Positions 34,507 to 43,311 are shown, counted from the stretch's first letter. The stretch is 64,000 bases of DNA from JAJISG01 sp964347325 (GCA_964347325.1 CAYFYA010000011.1:1-64000); one strand, 5' to 3'. A program made the numbers and translations. The notes: generated by a model from the sequence alone, not told the origin.

Positions 34507-35277
34507 TTGCCGCTGCTCTCCGCCACCGATGTCGTCTCAGGCTACGGAGAGACGATAATCCTCCACGGCGTCTCCATTAAGGTGGAGCCAGAGGAGATCG
34601 TGACCATCATCGGGCCCAACGGCGCGGGTAAGTCTACCCTGATCAAGACGATCATCGGGATCCTCAAACCGAAGCAGGGGCACGTCGTCTTCGACGGCAA
34701 GGACATCACGGGCCAGGCCCCGGAACGGCTAGCCCTACTGGGAGCCGCGTACGTGCCGCAGATGCAGAATATCTTCCCGTCCCTCACCGTCTTTGAGAAC
34801 CTGGAGATGGGTGCCACGGTCCGGCGGCCAGGCTGGCTCACTAGGATGAAGAGGCGCGTCACGCGGGAACCGGGGCCTCGGAGCTACTCCCAGCAGGAGT
34901 TCGAGGATCGTGTGGAGCGCGTCCTGTCGATCTTCCCCAACCTTAGACCCAAGGTCAAGGACAAGGCGGGCATGCTCAGCGGGGGAGAGCAGCAGATGGT
35001 CGCCCTGGCTAAGACCCTCGTCCTGGAACCCAAGATCCTGTTGATAGACGAACCCTCGGCCGGACTGGCCCCCACCCTCGTCCAGTCGATCTTCGACAAG
35101 GTATTGGACATAAACAAGCAGGGAACCGCCATTGTACTTGTGGAACAGAACGCTAAGAAGGCGCTGGGGATGGCGGATCGAGGCTACGTGCTGGACATGG
35201 GGAGGAACAGGTTCGAAGGGAGTGGAGAGGCTCTCCTACACGACCCTGAGGTAGGGAGCCTCTACTTGGGTGGCTAG
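34507..35277 (+). CDS. livF: Branched-chain amino acid type ABC ATPase LivF
   Basis: A 256-residue ATPase from TTG 34507, one base after the livG stop. Walker A GPNGAGKST, signature LSGGEQQMV, Walker B ILLIDEPSAGLAP, switch LVEQNAKK (the N in place of D in the H-loop region is typical of LivF). An insertion of about 25 basic residues (RRPGWLTRMKRRV) lies between residues 110 and 135, before the signature. Its TAG stop shares a CTAG with the stop of the convergent binding-protein gene. Confidence 0.93.
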   Translation: MPLLSATDVVSGYGETIILHGVSIKVEPEEIVTIIGPNGAGKSTLIKTIIGILKPKQGHVVFDGKDITGQAPERLALLGAAYVPQMQNIFPSLTVFENLEMGATVRRPGWLTRMKRRVTREPGPRSYSQQEFEDRVERVLSIFPNLRPKVKDKAGMLSGGEQQMVALAKTLVLEPKILLIDEPSAGLAPTLVQSIFDKVLDINKQGTAIVLVEQNAKKALGMADRGYVLDMGRNRFEGSGEALLHDPEVGSLYLGG

Positions 35278-36719
35278 TCTCGCCAGAATGGCGCTATGAG
35301 GGCGGCGTTGAAAGGGTTGTAGAACGGTGGGGCTCCTCCAGGGATTCCCGCCACGATGGCTACGACTTCGTCCTCATCGTACTCAATGAGGTTCGTGATC
35401 TGGTCGTTCGCGTCGATGCCCCAGACTGCGTACTGGCTGATGACCGGATCCCCGGCCTCGTCCAAATCGGTGTTTCCAGAGGCACCTTCGTAGTTGATGT
35501 CCCTACCTGCTGTGAGCTCCTCCAGTGCCTTCTCCCATTCGCCTGGCAGGATCGGGGTCCCCGGCGGGTTCGCGATGTCCCTGATCTTCTCCTGGATACC
35601 CGTACCGGAGGCCTGTCCGGATGCTTGGGCAGCCAGAGCCATCATGAAGGTGGCGTCGTACACGTTGTCGTCGAAGAGTCCCGGCGCGTGGCCCCAGCGG
35701 CCTTCATAGACCTCGGCCCAGTCGTCGAACCTCGGGCCTACTAGCCCGACGTAGGAACCAGGGGACGTCCCGATGAGTGGGCTGACGTCGCGGCCCCTGT
35801 CGGCGAGCTCGTCGACAAAGTCGCTCTGGCTCAGGAGGCCCTCCGAGAAGATCCACACTATGTCCGGGTAAGCGCCGTCTAGGTACTCCTCGTACATGAG
35901 AACGCCGTCCGGCGGATAGGCCACCAGATAGACTGCGTCAATGGCGGTGGCGAAGATCGCGTTCAGGTCCGACACGTAGGTTGTGGCACCCTGCGTCGTC
36001 TCCGTCACGATCTGTCTGACCGTGATGGTTCCACCCAGGGCCTCGAATGTGTCCCGGAAGACGTCAGCGAGCCCGGTGCCGTACGGGTTGTTGATGCCGA
36101 CGACAGCCATGTCGCGGTACCCGGCCGTCTCATAGGCGTAGTAACCGGCTATGACACCCTGCAATGCGTCCGACGGTGCGGTCCGGGCAAACCAGCCCTC
36201 GTTCACCGTCTGATCCGACAGCAGGGGCGTCGTGCAAGACCCGGACATCTCGAAGACCTCGTTTGCCTTGGCGATCTCGAGGACGGTCAAGCACTGACCC
36301 GATCCGGTCGATCCAATGATGCCGTGTACCTCGTTAGTGGTCACGACCTTGCTCGCGGCGTCCCTAGCGGTAGCGGGATCGGTCGCACTGTCCTCGTGGA
36401 AGCCGAGGACCGGGACACCGAATACCCCACCCTGCTGGTTGATCTGCTCCAGGGCGAGCAACGCTCCCTTCTCGTTATTCGGTCCAAACGCGCTCAGGCC
36501 GCCAGTCTTGTCGAGCACGGTCCCAATCCGAAGCTGCTGAGGCCCCGGCTGGAAGAACGGTGCGGTGAAGAAGCCACCGGCGAATCCGGCGGCGAAGAGA
36601 ACGACTGCGACGATGACCACCACACCCGCTCCGAATCCCTTCGGTGCCCCTGCGGGGGCAGGTGTGGGGCGGCGCGTGGGCTCAGGCATAGGTTCAGGCT
36701 CAGATCCAGACTCCTCCAC
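35274..36719 (-). CDS. Membrane-anchored LivK-like substrate-binding protein
   Basis: A 481-residue periplasmic-binding protein of the LivK type. It starts with a Pro/Glu-rich polar stretch, a single membrane segment (residues about 30-53), then the binding domain: IGTVLDKTGGLSAFGPNNEKGA, GVIAGYYAYETAGYRDMAVVGINNPYG and IVWIFSEG. There is no lipobox cysteine, so it stays anchored by this helix with a short inside tail, as many archaeal binding proteins do. It is transcribed from its own promoter (TATA-like block at 36762-36778, AGGAGG site 6 bases before the GTG) against the livHMGF operon, and its stop overlaps the livF stop at CTAG. It should deliver the ligand to the LivHMGF importer. Confidence 0.9.
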   Translation of the reverse strand: MEESGSEPEPMPEPTRRPTPAPAGAPKGFGAGVVVIVAVVLFAAGFAGGFFTAPFFQPGPQQLRIGTVLDKTGGLSAFGPNNEKGALLALEQINQQGGVFGVPVLGFHEDSATDPATARDAASKVVTTNEVHGIIGSTGSGQCLTVLEIAKANEVFEMSGSCTTPLLSDQTVNEGWFARTAPSDALQGVIAGYYAYETAGYRDMAVVGINNPYGTGLADVFRDTFEALGGTITVRQIVTETTQGATTYVSDLNAIFATAIDAVYLVAYPPDGVLMYEEYLDGAYPDIVWIFSEGLLSQSDFVDELADRGRDVSPLIGTSPGSYVGLVGPRFDDWAEVYEGRWGHAPGLFDDNVYDATFMMALAAQASGQASGTGIQEKIRDIANPPGTPILPGEWEKALEELTAGRDINYEGASGNTDLDEAGDPVISQYAVWGIDANDQITNLIEYDEDEVVAIVAGIPGGAPPFYNPFNAALIAPFWRD

Positions 36720-36963
36720 GTTAATCCTCCTAGCTGGGGCTATGGCATGCTGGGCACTGCTTTAAATCTTTCTATAAGGGCAGAGAGCTAGACCCAGAGG
36801 GTCTCTGGCAATCATCGTTACAAGAAAGGGATGGGAATGCCTAGGCGCCGAGAATACCGCGGGGGAGGAGTTTGCGGAGGAGAGAAGCAATGATCTCAAC
36901 AGCCCTAGGTTTGGTCATCCCATCCCGCGGGGGCATGGTGTTATCAGAGTTAATAATTTTCGC
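36720..36963. other. Intergenic region with binding-protein promoter
   Basis: Beyond the livK-like promoter (36726-36778) this stretch shows no supported gene: a GC-rich run, several polypurine tracts, and an AT-rich block near 36944-36966 just past the end of the small cysteine-rich gene. No RNA gene is recognised. Confidence 0.4.
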
Positions 36964-37095
36964 TTATAGTGCGTTGCACCCGCAGTCTTCCAAGGGTACG
37001 CTGCAGAACCGGCAATAGTGGAAGAGGTGGTCGCAGTCGTATCCCATGTCGTGGGCGCAATCCCTTATGTCATGAATGCCCAGGTGGTCGTTCAC
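36964..37095 (-). CDS. Small cysteine-rich (zinc-binding-like) protein
   Basis: A 43-residue gene from GTG 37095 to TAA 36964-36966. The product has six cysteines and four histidines in the second half: DCAHDMGYDC, then HLFHYCRFC, and finally DCGC. The CxxC (YCRFC) and CxC (CGC) pairs plus interleaved histidines look like one or two zinc sites in a very small module. A TATA-like CTTTATGATT on the minus strand lies about 35-40 bases upstream of the start. No family is recognised; small zinc proteins of this kind are frequent in archaea. Confidence 0.6.
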   Translation of the reverse strand: MNDHLGIHDIRDCAHDMGYDCDHLFHYCRFCSVPLEDCGCNAL

Positions 37096-37355
37096 GGAGT
37101 TTCCCCGTGCCGGCCTCAAAAACAATCGACAATCATAAAGGTTTCGATTCGACAATCAACGTTGACATCTCGGCGTCCCACGCCGATGGGCCCGTTGGCG
37201 GGGTCGTGAGTCGAGCACGACTCCGCTGAATCCTTCGGACTGTGGGTGAGGGAGCCACGAAGGTTTATCGTTTTAATGATATTAGCGGGGGGTCATCTTA
37301 TGCGACCGGATCGGATGAATCGAGGGGTCGTCGCCGCCCCCCCGGAGGGTCGCTC

Positions 37356-38180
37356 TTGAACACCGAAGAGCTGATGGAGCTGGCCCTGCGAATGGCGGGG
37401 ATGGAGGAGGTCCCCAGCGACACCCAGATCTACGTTGAAGGGGAGGAGATTCATAGGGTTCTCATGGGCATCGACATCGGCGAGGCGGAGCTCCTACTGG
37501 CCAAGGACCAGGGAATGGACTGCGCCATCGCCCACCACCCGGCCGGCGGATCTGCCAGGGTCCACTTCCACCGCGTCCTTCAGCGCCACGAGGAGATGAT
37601 GATGGCCAATGGAGTCCCTCAACGCGCGGCCGCCGAGGCTGTGGCGGAGCTGGTCCTTCCACCGGAGCTAGCGGGGCACTCCAGCAACTACGACCGCGCC
37701 CCCTCCGTTGCCCGGCTCCTGGGGATGGCCTTCCTCAACCTCCACCTCCCGTTGGACGAGATTGGGAGGAGACGGATGGTCGAGCACATGAGGCAGTGCG
37801 GCGATGGGGCCACCGTGGCCGATGCCGTCACCGCCCTTAACCAGATTCCGGAGTTCCAGGTCGCAGAGACCTCCATCGAGGTGAGGCTTGGCAGCCTCGG
37901 CAACCCCCTAGGCAGCTACGTGGTCGCCCACGGTGCCGGTACCAACGGAGGCTACCCCGTGGCAAAGGCCTACTTCACTCACGGCATCGACACAGTGATC
38001 TACATCCACATCTCTCCGCCGGACCTCAAGAAGCTCAGAGCGGACAAGGAGCTAGAAGGAAGGAACCTCGTCGTCACGGGCCACATCGTCAGCGACTCCC
38101 TAGGAATCAACCCCTACGTGGAAGCCCTCCGCAGGCGGGGTTTGGAGGTCACCTGCATCGGGGGCATCCTGGAGCCCTAG
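37356..38180 (+). CDS. NIF3-family (DUF34) metal-binding protein
   Basis: About 274 residues of the NIF3/DUF34 family: IDIGEAELLLAKDQGMD, the metal site AHHPAGG, then the paired histidine region near residues 200-240 and the closing GHIVSDSLGINPYVEALRRRG with a late glycine/histidine motif. Family members form toroidal hexamers with a dinuclear metal site; the biological role is still unsettled. I start at TTG 37356, preceded by GGAGGGT six bases upstream; a longer frame from GTG 37242 would run through a TATA-like block. Its stop interlocks with the convergent flippase gene at CTAG. Confidence 0.85.
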   Translation: MNTEELMELALRMAGMEEVPSDTQIYVEGEEIHRVLMGIDIGEAELLLAKDQGMDCAIAHHPAGGSARVHFHRVLQRHEEMMMANGVPQRAAAEAVAELVLPPELAGHSSNYDRAPSVARLLGMAFLNLHLPLDEIGRRRMVEHMRQCGDGATVADAVTALNQIPEFQVAETSIEVRLGSLGNPLGSYVVAHGAGTNGGYPVAKAYFTHGIDTVIYIHISPPDLKKLRADKELEGRNLVVTGHIVSDSLGINPYVEALRRRGLEVTCIGGILEP

Positions 38181-39472
38181 GTCGCCACTTCTCTCAGAAA
38201 GGAGAGGGCCTGCCGCCTAAGGATGAAGAAACCGACAATGGCCGAGGCCGCGGTCCCCTGGGCGATCAACCACGCAATGCCTGCACCCTCTACGCCGTAG
38301 ATCGGGATTAGCCAGTAGGAGAGGGCGATGGTCCCCAGGGCGACGTAGGCCATCAGGGCGATGATGACCCTGATCCACTTCTTCACCTTCGCCACCGAGA
38401 GGAAGATGTGGTTGACGGCAACGAATATCGTGGAGAGGGTCAGAATCCTCAGGAGGTTCGTGCTAGCTACGGCGTACTCGGGTCCGAAGAGGGAGAGGAT
38501 CCACCCCCCCAGAAACCATATGAAGAGGATGCCGAGGGCGAGAAGCGGAAGGAGCAGCCGAAGCGACTTGCCCAGATCCCTACGGAGTCGGTCCTCGTAG
38601 TGGGACCCTTCGGCGTAGAGGGACACGCCGGTCATCAGCGGAATGGCGAAGAGCAGGCTCGCTATCTGCCAAGGGATGCCGAAGTCCTCAGGGGTGCCCA
38701 CGAGACTGGCGACAATCAGGAGGATCACGGGATAAGGTAGGTAGGCGAGCACCTCGGATACGTGGTTCCCGAGGGAGAAGTGGATGATGTCGTTCACCGT
38801 CGCCTTGTCGAAGGCGGGCCCGGGACGGAACTCCGGGAACACCCTGGGCAGCCATATGAAGAAGGCCACACTGAGGGCCAGGACGTTGCCGAGGACGAAA
38901 GCGCTTAGGATGCCGACGATCCCCAGCAACCCCACCAGGAGGATCGGGACCAGAAGCCTGACGGCCTGGTAGAGGATGCTCTTAAGGAGGACGTAGGAAG
39001 CCTCCCGGCCCGCGACGAAGGAATTGTTTACGATCACGGCGTTGGCCTGCAGAGGGACCATCACGAGGAAGACAAGGGCCAAAGCCCACAGCCTGGCGGT
39101 CTCGCCGCCTTGGGGGAACCAGAGATCGATGGTGAACAGCATGACGGCGGCGAAGATCAGTGCCAGGATAGTGCTCAGGGTCAGACAGCTGTTTATCATC
39201 CTGCCGCGATCCCTAGTCGTACCGGGGAGGAACCTGATCAGGCCGGTACCGAACCCCAACTGAGATAGGGTTCCCAGGAAGGTGGCGACCCCGACCAGGA
39301 CCAGAGCGTAGCCCACTTCTGCCTTCGTGTACAGTTGGGCCACCAGAAACCAGAACAGGAAGCCGGCACCTGCGATCAGCACCGTGTTGGCCATGAGGAA
39401 GATGGCGTTTCGATAGAGGGGCGAACGCATGTCCTGAAGCATGTCTCTGACGAGGTCCGTGGCGATTCCCAA
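38177..39472 (-). CDS. Polysaccharide flippase (MATE/Wzx-type)
   Basis: A 431-residue protein with about twelve evenly spaced membrane segments and no soluble domain. The N-terminal AEVGYALVLVGVATFLGTLSQLGFGTGLIRFLPG stretch is typical of polysaccharide biosynthesis flippases, which move lipid-linked sugar units across the membrane. Translation begins at TTG 39472, about 25 bases after a TATA-like GGTTATCTATGGG. The stop overlaps the NIF3 stop at CTAG. It lies next to the tRNA-Gly, more than 25 kb from the main glycosylation locus, so it may serve a second surface glycan. Confidence 0.82.
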   Translation of the reverse strand: MGIATDLVRDMLQDMRSPLYRNAIFLMANTVLIAGAGFLFWFLVAQLYTKAEVGYALVLVGVATFLGTLSQLGFGTGLIRFLPGTTRDRGRMINSCLTLSTILALIFAAVMLFTIDLWFPQGGETARLWALALVFLVMVPLQANAVIVNNSFVAGREASYVLLKSILYQAVRLLVPILLVGLLGIVGILSAFVLGNVLALSVAFFIWLPRVFPEFRPGPAFDKATVNDIIHFSLGNHVSEVLAYLPYPVILLIVASLVGTPEDFGIPWQIASLLFAIPLMTGVSLYAEGSHYEDRLRRDLGKSLRLLLPLLALGILFIWFLGGWILSLFGPEYAVASTNLLRILTLSTIFVAVNHIFLSVAKVKKWIRVIIALMAYVALGTIALSYWLIPIYGVEGAGIAWLIAQGTAASAIVGFFILRRQALSFLREVAT

Positions 39473-39533
39473 GCGCCTATCTGACTCCCATAGATAACCT
39501 TTCTGGGAGAGTCCCGGTTCCTGGATTCTGCTC

Positions 39534-39543
39534 CTTTTTAAGT
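39534..39543 (+). promoter_or_regulatory. TATA-like box of tRNA-Gly gene
   Basis: CTTTTTAAGT lies about 25-30 bases upstream of the first base of the mature tRNA (39567), the usual place for an archaeal tRNA promoter. Confidence 0.5.
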
Positions 39544-39566
39544 AGCGTGGCCATTACAGCAGAGGG

Positions 39567-39654
39567 GCGGGCTTAGTCTAGCCTGGCTAGGACACGAGCT
39601 TGCCAAACGTCGTGCAGAGAGCTCGTAGCGCGGGTTCGAATCCCGCAGCCCGCA
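39567..39654 (+). tRNA. tRNA-Gly(GCC) with 14-nt intron
   Basis: The sequence folds as a complete tRNA: 7-bp acceptor stem GCGGGCT/AGCCCGC, D-arm GTC/GAC, anticodon stem CGAGC/GCTCG, T-arm GCGGG/CCCGC with loop TTCGAAT, discriminator A, no encoded CCA. The anticodon is GCC at 39602-39604. The 21-base anticodon loop contains an intron at 39606-39619, directly after position 37. The junctions form a textbook bulge-helix-bulge: bulge CAA (39604-39606), 4-bp helix TTGC/GCAG, bulge AGA (39618-39620), with cleavage after the second base of each bulge restoring a 7-base loop. The internal intron loop is 3 bases on a 2-bp stem. Fourteen bases is close to the smallest archaeal tRNA introns known. Confidence 0.95.
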
Positions 39655-39826
39655 TCTTCCGTCAGCTGGCATCGCGGCCTGTCGGGTTCGAAGTCTCAAG
39701 CATCCCCCGTCCTTCATTCCCTTGAACTCGACAGCCTGGTGCCGACCAGGTTAGGATGGATGGTGGGGAAGGGGTTCAAGAAGGGCAGGGATGACGGCAG
39801 GTTCGCTCAGTAGGGATTCGTCGAGG

Positions 39827-39837
39827 TTTCAAATATG
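39827..39837 (+). promoter_or_regulatory. TATA-like box of thiL
   Basis: TTTCAAATATG ends about 21 bases before the GTG at 39858; this fits a leaderless transcript and supports GTG 39858 over GTG 39840. Confidence 0.45.
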
Positions 39838-39857
39838 CGGTGGTCCTTCCAACACCC

Positions 39858-40817
39858 GTGGCCAAGCTCTCGGCCCTTGGGGAGAGAAAGCTCGTCGAGA
39901 TTCTTCTCGGGTTGTTTAATCATGGCGAGGACGTCGGACTCGGTGACGACGCAGCCTTCCTGCCAATGGACGATCACTACCTCCTGCTCACGACGGACGT
40001 CGTGAATCAGCGGACCCACATACCCGAGGGAGCGACACCGGAACAGGTGGGGTGGTATGTGGTGGCCGTGAACTTCAGCGACATCGCCGCCATGGGAGGA
40101 CAACCGACAGGTTTCATGGCGGCCCTCTCATTACCCAGGACTCTCGACCTGGAGTACCTAGAGGGGCTGGCCAGTGGGATGAAGGCTTGCGTCGAGGAGT
40201 ATGGGGCCCTTGTGCTAGGTGGTGACACGAAGGAGGGTCCCGAGGTCTCCCTATGCGGGGTCGCCCTCGGTAGGACGAGGGGCAAGCGAGTTCTGCGAAG
40301 GACGGGATGCCGACCCGGTGACCTGCTCGCTGTGACAGGGACACTCGGGAGAGCGGGATGGGCGTTGCGGGAACTGGGAACCAGCGGACCTTCGGTCAAG
40401 GTTCTCGATGTGCTCCTGAAGCCCCTGCCCCGAGTGGCGGAGGGGCTGATCCTTGCAGGGAACCCGGCGGTGACTGCCTGTATGGACATCTCCGATGGAC
40501 TGGCCTCGTCCTTGGCCCAACTCTCGGCCCTCAATGACGTCTCCTTTCGAGTGGATGGCGACAAGGTTCCCGTCGCCGCGTCGGCAAAAGGAATGGATCG
40601 CGAGTCAACGCAAGAAGCCGTACTCTACGAGGGAGGGGACTTCGAACTCCTGTTCACGGCGTCCCCAAAGGCTCGGGAACCGCTTGAGCGCCAGTTCGAC
40701 CAGAGGGATGTCACCGCGACGGTTATCGGCGAGGTGGCGCCTCCTGGCGAGAACACCATCGTTGTTGAGGGTAGGGAGAAGCGCCTCGAGTCCCGTGGAT
40801 TCGAGCACTTCCGATGA
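39858..40817 (+). CDS. thiL: Thiamine-monophosphate kinase ThiL
   Basis: About 319 residues of the PurM-like ATPase fold. The family motifs are present: GDDAAF at the start of the metal site, TDVVNQRTHIP, VNFSDIAAMGG, LVLGGDTKEG, and MDISDGLASSL with the phosphate-binding aspartate near the end. It phosphorylates thiamine monophosphate to the diphosphate cofactor. The start is set to GTG 39858 by a TATA-like block 21-30 bases upstream; GTG 39840 is in frame. Confidence 0.93.
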   Translation: MAKLSALGERKLVEILLGLFNHGEDVGLGDDAAFLPMDDHYLLLTTDVVNQRTHIPEGATPEQVGWYVVAVNFSDIAAMGGQPTGFMAALSLPRTLDLEYLEGLASGMKACVEEYGALVLGGDTKEGPEVSLCGVALGRTRGKRVLRRTGCRPGDLLAVTGTLGRAGWALRELGTSGPSVKVLDVLLKPLPRVAEGLILAGNPAVTACMDISDGLASSLAQLSALNDVSFRVDGDKVPVAASAKGMDRESTQEAVLYEGGDFELLFTASPKAREPLERQFDQRDVTATVIGEVAPPGENTIVVEGREKRLESRGFEHFR

Positions 40818-40843
40818 GCTTTGAATCGGGAACCTCCCCGAAT

Positions 40844-40852
40844 GTATTTAGG
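40844..40852 (+). promoter_or_regulatory. TATA-like box of radical SAM gene
   Basis: GTATTTAGG lies about 30 bases before ATG 40880, which favours that ATG over an earlier in-frame one at 40814 inside the end of thiL. Confidence 0.45.
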
Positions 40853-40879
40853 TCGCCTGGCCGATTCCAATGGCGTCCC

Positions 40880-41935
40880 ATGAAGGAGGCACTTCTCTAC
40901 GAACCCTTGGAAGGGGGGAAGGTCGTTTGTACGGCCTGCGCCCGCTACTGCAAGATAGGACCAGGACAGATCGGCCTGTGTGGGATACGGCAGAACATCG
41001 ACGGTAAGCTTCAGCTCCTGGTCTACGGGAAAGTCATCACGGGGCACATAGACCCCATTGAGAAGAAGCCTGTAACACATTACATGCCCGGGGCCAAGGT
41101 CTTTAGCATTGCGACAACTGGATGCAACTGGTTGTGCTCATACTGTCAGAATTTTGATATATCTCAGAGAAGAAAGGTGGAGGGCATCGACGCCACACCT
41201 CAACAGGTGGTTGATATGACCCTCCAACACGGCTGCCAAGGCATTGCCTACACCTACAACCAGCCCACCATCTTCATCGAGTTCGCCCACGATATTGGCG
41301 TCATCGCCCGCGATGAGGGGCTCATCAACATCTTCGTCTCCAACGGGTACGACACGCCCGACACCGTTGGGTTGATGAAGGACTTCCTGGATTGCATCAC
41401 CGTGGACTTCAAGGGCAACGGGGAGCCCAAGTTCACACGCAAGTACGTCGGAGTCATCGACCCTCAGCCCATCTTCGACAGCCTCATCGAGATGCGGGAC
41501 AAGACGGACGTCCACATCGAGATCACCGACCTCGTCGTGCCTCAGGTTGGAGACGACTTGGAGTACGCGCGGAGGCTCTCACAGTTCACCTACGACGAGC
41601 TGGGGCCCGAGACGCCCATCCACTTCCTCAGGTTCCATCCCGACTACCGGATGATGGACCTGCCGTCGACGCCGGTGGAGACCTTGGTGAGGCACCACGC
41701 CGTGGCCAAGGAGGTGGGCCTGAAGTACGCCTACATAGGGAACGTTCCAGGACACGAGCTGGAGAACACCTACTGCCCCGGCTGCGGATCGGAGGTCATC
41801 AAGAGACACGGCTTCGACATCCTCAAGTGGCGCCTCGACAAGGAGAACCGCTGTAAGGCCTGCGGATACCAGCAGGCGATCGTGGGCACCCTGCAGGACA
41901 CATGGCGGGAGTTCCGGTTTCGTCCAGTCATGTAG
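40880..41935 (+). CDS. AmmeMemoRadiSam-type radical SAM enzyme
   Basis: A 351-residue radical SAM protein with the cluster motif CNWLCSYC (Cys82, Cys86, Cys89) and flanking motifs CTACARYCKIGPGQIGLCG near the N terminus and a zinc-ribbon-like tail YCPGCGSEV ... CKACGY. It resembles pyruvate-formate lyase activase-type proteins and belongs to the AmmeMemoRadiSam group, usually encoded with AMMECR1 and MEMO genes. Those partners are not in this window. ATG 40880 follows a TATA-like block by about 30 bases. Confidence 0.85.
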   Translation: MKEALLYEPLEGGKVVCTACARYCKIGPGQIGLCGIRQNIDGKLQLLVYGKVITGHIDPIEKKPVTHYMPGAKVFSIATTGCNWLCSYCQNFDISQRRKVEGIDATPQQVVDMTLQHGCQGIAYTYNQPTIFIEFAHDIGVIARDEGLINIFVSNGYDTPDTVGLMKDFLDCITVDFKGNGEPKFTRKYVGVIDPQPIFDSLIEMRDKTDVHIEITDLVVPQVGDDLEYARRLSQFTYDELGPETPIHFLRFHPDYRMMDLPSTPVETLVRHHAVAKEVGLKYAYIGNVPGHELENTYCPGCGSEVIKRHGFDILKWRLDKENRCKACGYQQAIVGTLQDTWREFRFRPVM

Positions 41936-41995
41936 CAGCACACCACCCAAGGCTTTTCTACACCAGACAGTATCGCCCTACGAGGTGTGGTGTAA

Positions 41996-42223
41996 ATGGG
42001 TCTGGTGAAGAAGGGCGCTGCCATCTCCATCGCCGGCGGTATCCTGGCCGTAGTGGGGGCCGTGTTCATCGCGTTGGGTGCCCTGCGCGCCAACTGGGAA
42101 GGTGCCAGCTTCATCCCCACGTGGGTCTACGACTTCACACTGTTCTTCAGCATCGGCATGGCAATCTTCGCCCTCGGAGCGGGGCTGGCCCTTATGGGTC
42201 TGGCTGCTGCAGCAGAAGATTGA
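41996..42223 (+). CDS. Small two-segment membrane protein
   Basis: A 75-residue protein with two membrane segments (residues 9-28 and 47-70) and an external tyrosine/tryptophan-rich turn. No family is recognised. It follows the radical SAM gene by about 60 bases and could be cotranscribed, or stand alone. Confidence 0.55.
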   Translation: MGLVKKGAAISIAGGILAVVGAVFIALGALRANWEGASFIPTWVYDFTLFFSIGMAIFALGAGLALMGLAAAAED

Positions 42224-42310
42224 GGACAATATCCACGAGGTCGCCGGGGAACGTGACCAGGGGCTACAGTCCACCTCTTCAACGACCAGCGACCTAGGCC
42301 CTTAAGGGCG

Positions 42311-43246
42311 TTAGCTCGACCTGCCCCTCTCCAAGACGAGCTTTCCATCCGCTTCGACGTTCACCCACTTCAGCACCGCTTCCACGAAGACGCCACAGTT
42401 AACCTCGCCACCTAGGACGGTATTGTCCCCGAAACCTATGTGGAGGACGCCCAGGGCCTTGGTCGCCTCCAGGGGCGTCGAGCTCAGGCTGGCCTGTGGG
42501 TTGAAGCCTATGCCTAAGCGGGACAGGTGCCTCCCCTCATGCCCGCCGGCGTCCATGGCCTTCTCTGCCTCGGCAGCGCCCGTGACCCGCACGGCGTACC
42601 CCTCCCGGACGGTGGCCTCGGCAGGGGTCTTGAGGAACTGGTGGAACAGGACGTCCACGGCGAGGGTGCCGTCGGCCGTGCCCTCCAGAGGGGCTACCAG
42701 GAGCTCCCCGGCCGGGAATGTGGAGAACGATCCCTGATTGCGGCAGAGGCCGGTATCGTCTGTGATCCAGTCCCTCCCCTTAACTTCGAGGGCAAGGTCC
42801 GTTCCCTGGGTCGTCGTCACCCGGAGGGCATCTGCCTTCCGCAGGACCTTGAAGGCGCTGGCCATCGCCTTCTCCACATCCTGATGGTTCGCCGTCAGAC
42901 ACCCCGACGCCATCATCTCCTCCGTGATGCCGGGAATGGAAACGATCCTGGTCCCGCCCCTGTTGGCCTGCCGACGAGCCTTGGTGTGGCTGAGAGACTT
43001 CTGGGTCGCCATGATAACGGCGTCGCACTCCTTCATCGCTAGCGCCACGGGCTCCGGCGGCTCGGCCCCGCTAGTCTGGACACTGACCACGATAATGAAG
43101 CCGACAGCACCCACCTGCTCGCAGGCATCCACAAAGGCGCGCCCCAGAGCCGCGGTAGCGGGTTCCACCAGGACCATGACCGAATCCCCCTCCTTGGCGC
43201 CCAGGGACGTCTCGACGATGGATTTAGCTCCGGGGCTGAGGTCCAC
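42311..43246 (-). CDS. M29-like aminopeptidase (leucyl aminopeptidase family)
   Basis: A 311-residue protein matching the M29 (aminopeptidase T-like) family: GAKEGDSVMVLVEPATAALGRA at the start, TTTQGTDLALEVKGRDW, FPAGELLVAPLEGTADG and the closing HIGFGDNTVLGGEV with metal-ligand glutamate and histidine. It should cleave N-terminal residues from peptides, using two divalent metals. Translation begins at GTG 43246, about 25 bases after a TATA-like TCTTAAGG, leaderless. Confidence 0.83.
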   Translation of the reverse strand: MDLSPGAKSIVETSLGAKEGDSVMVLVEPATAALGRAFVDACEQVGAVGFIIVVSVQTSGAEPPEPVALAMKECDAVIMATQKSLSHTKARRQANRGGTRIVSIPGITEEMMASGCLTANHQDVEKAMASAFKVLRKADALRVTTTQGTDLALEVKGRDWITDDTGLCRNQGSFSTFPAGELLVAPLEGTADGTLAVDVLFHQFLKTPAEATVREGYAVRVTGAAEAEKAMDAGGHEGRHLSRLGIGFNPQASLSSTPLEATKALGVLHIGFGDNTVLGGEVNCGVFVEAVLKWVNVEADGKLVLERGRSS

Positions 43247-43303
43247 GCTGCGGAATGAGCGGCGGGGCCTTAAGAGCTTCGTGTTCCTGATAATGTCCTC
43301 AAA

Positions 43304-43311
43304 ACCTTTAT
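43304..43311 (+). promoter_or_regulatory. TATA-like box of Roadblock/LC7 gene
   Basis: CCTTTATT lies about 30 bases before ATG 43339, matching the leaderless pattern. Confidence 0.45.

Noticed and set aside
36324..36791. 155-codon plus-strand frame across the livK-like gene
   Set aside because: Antisense to a binding protein with clear motifs.
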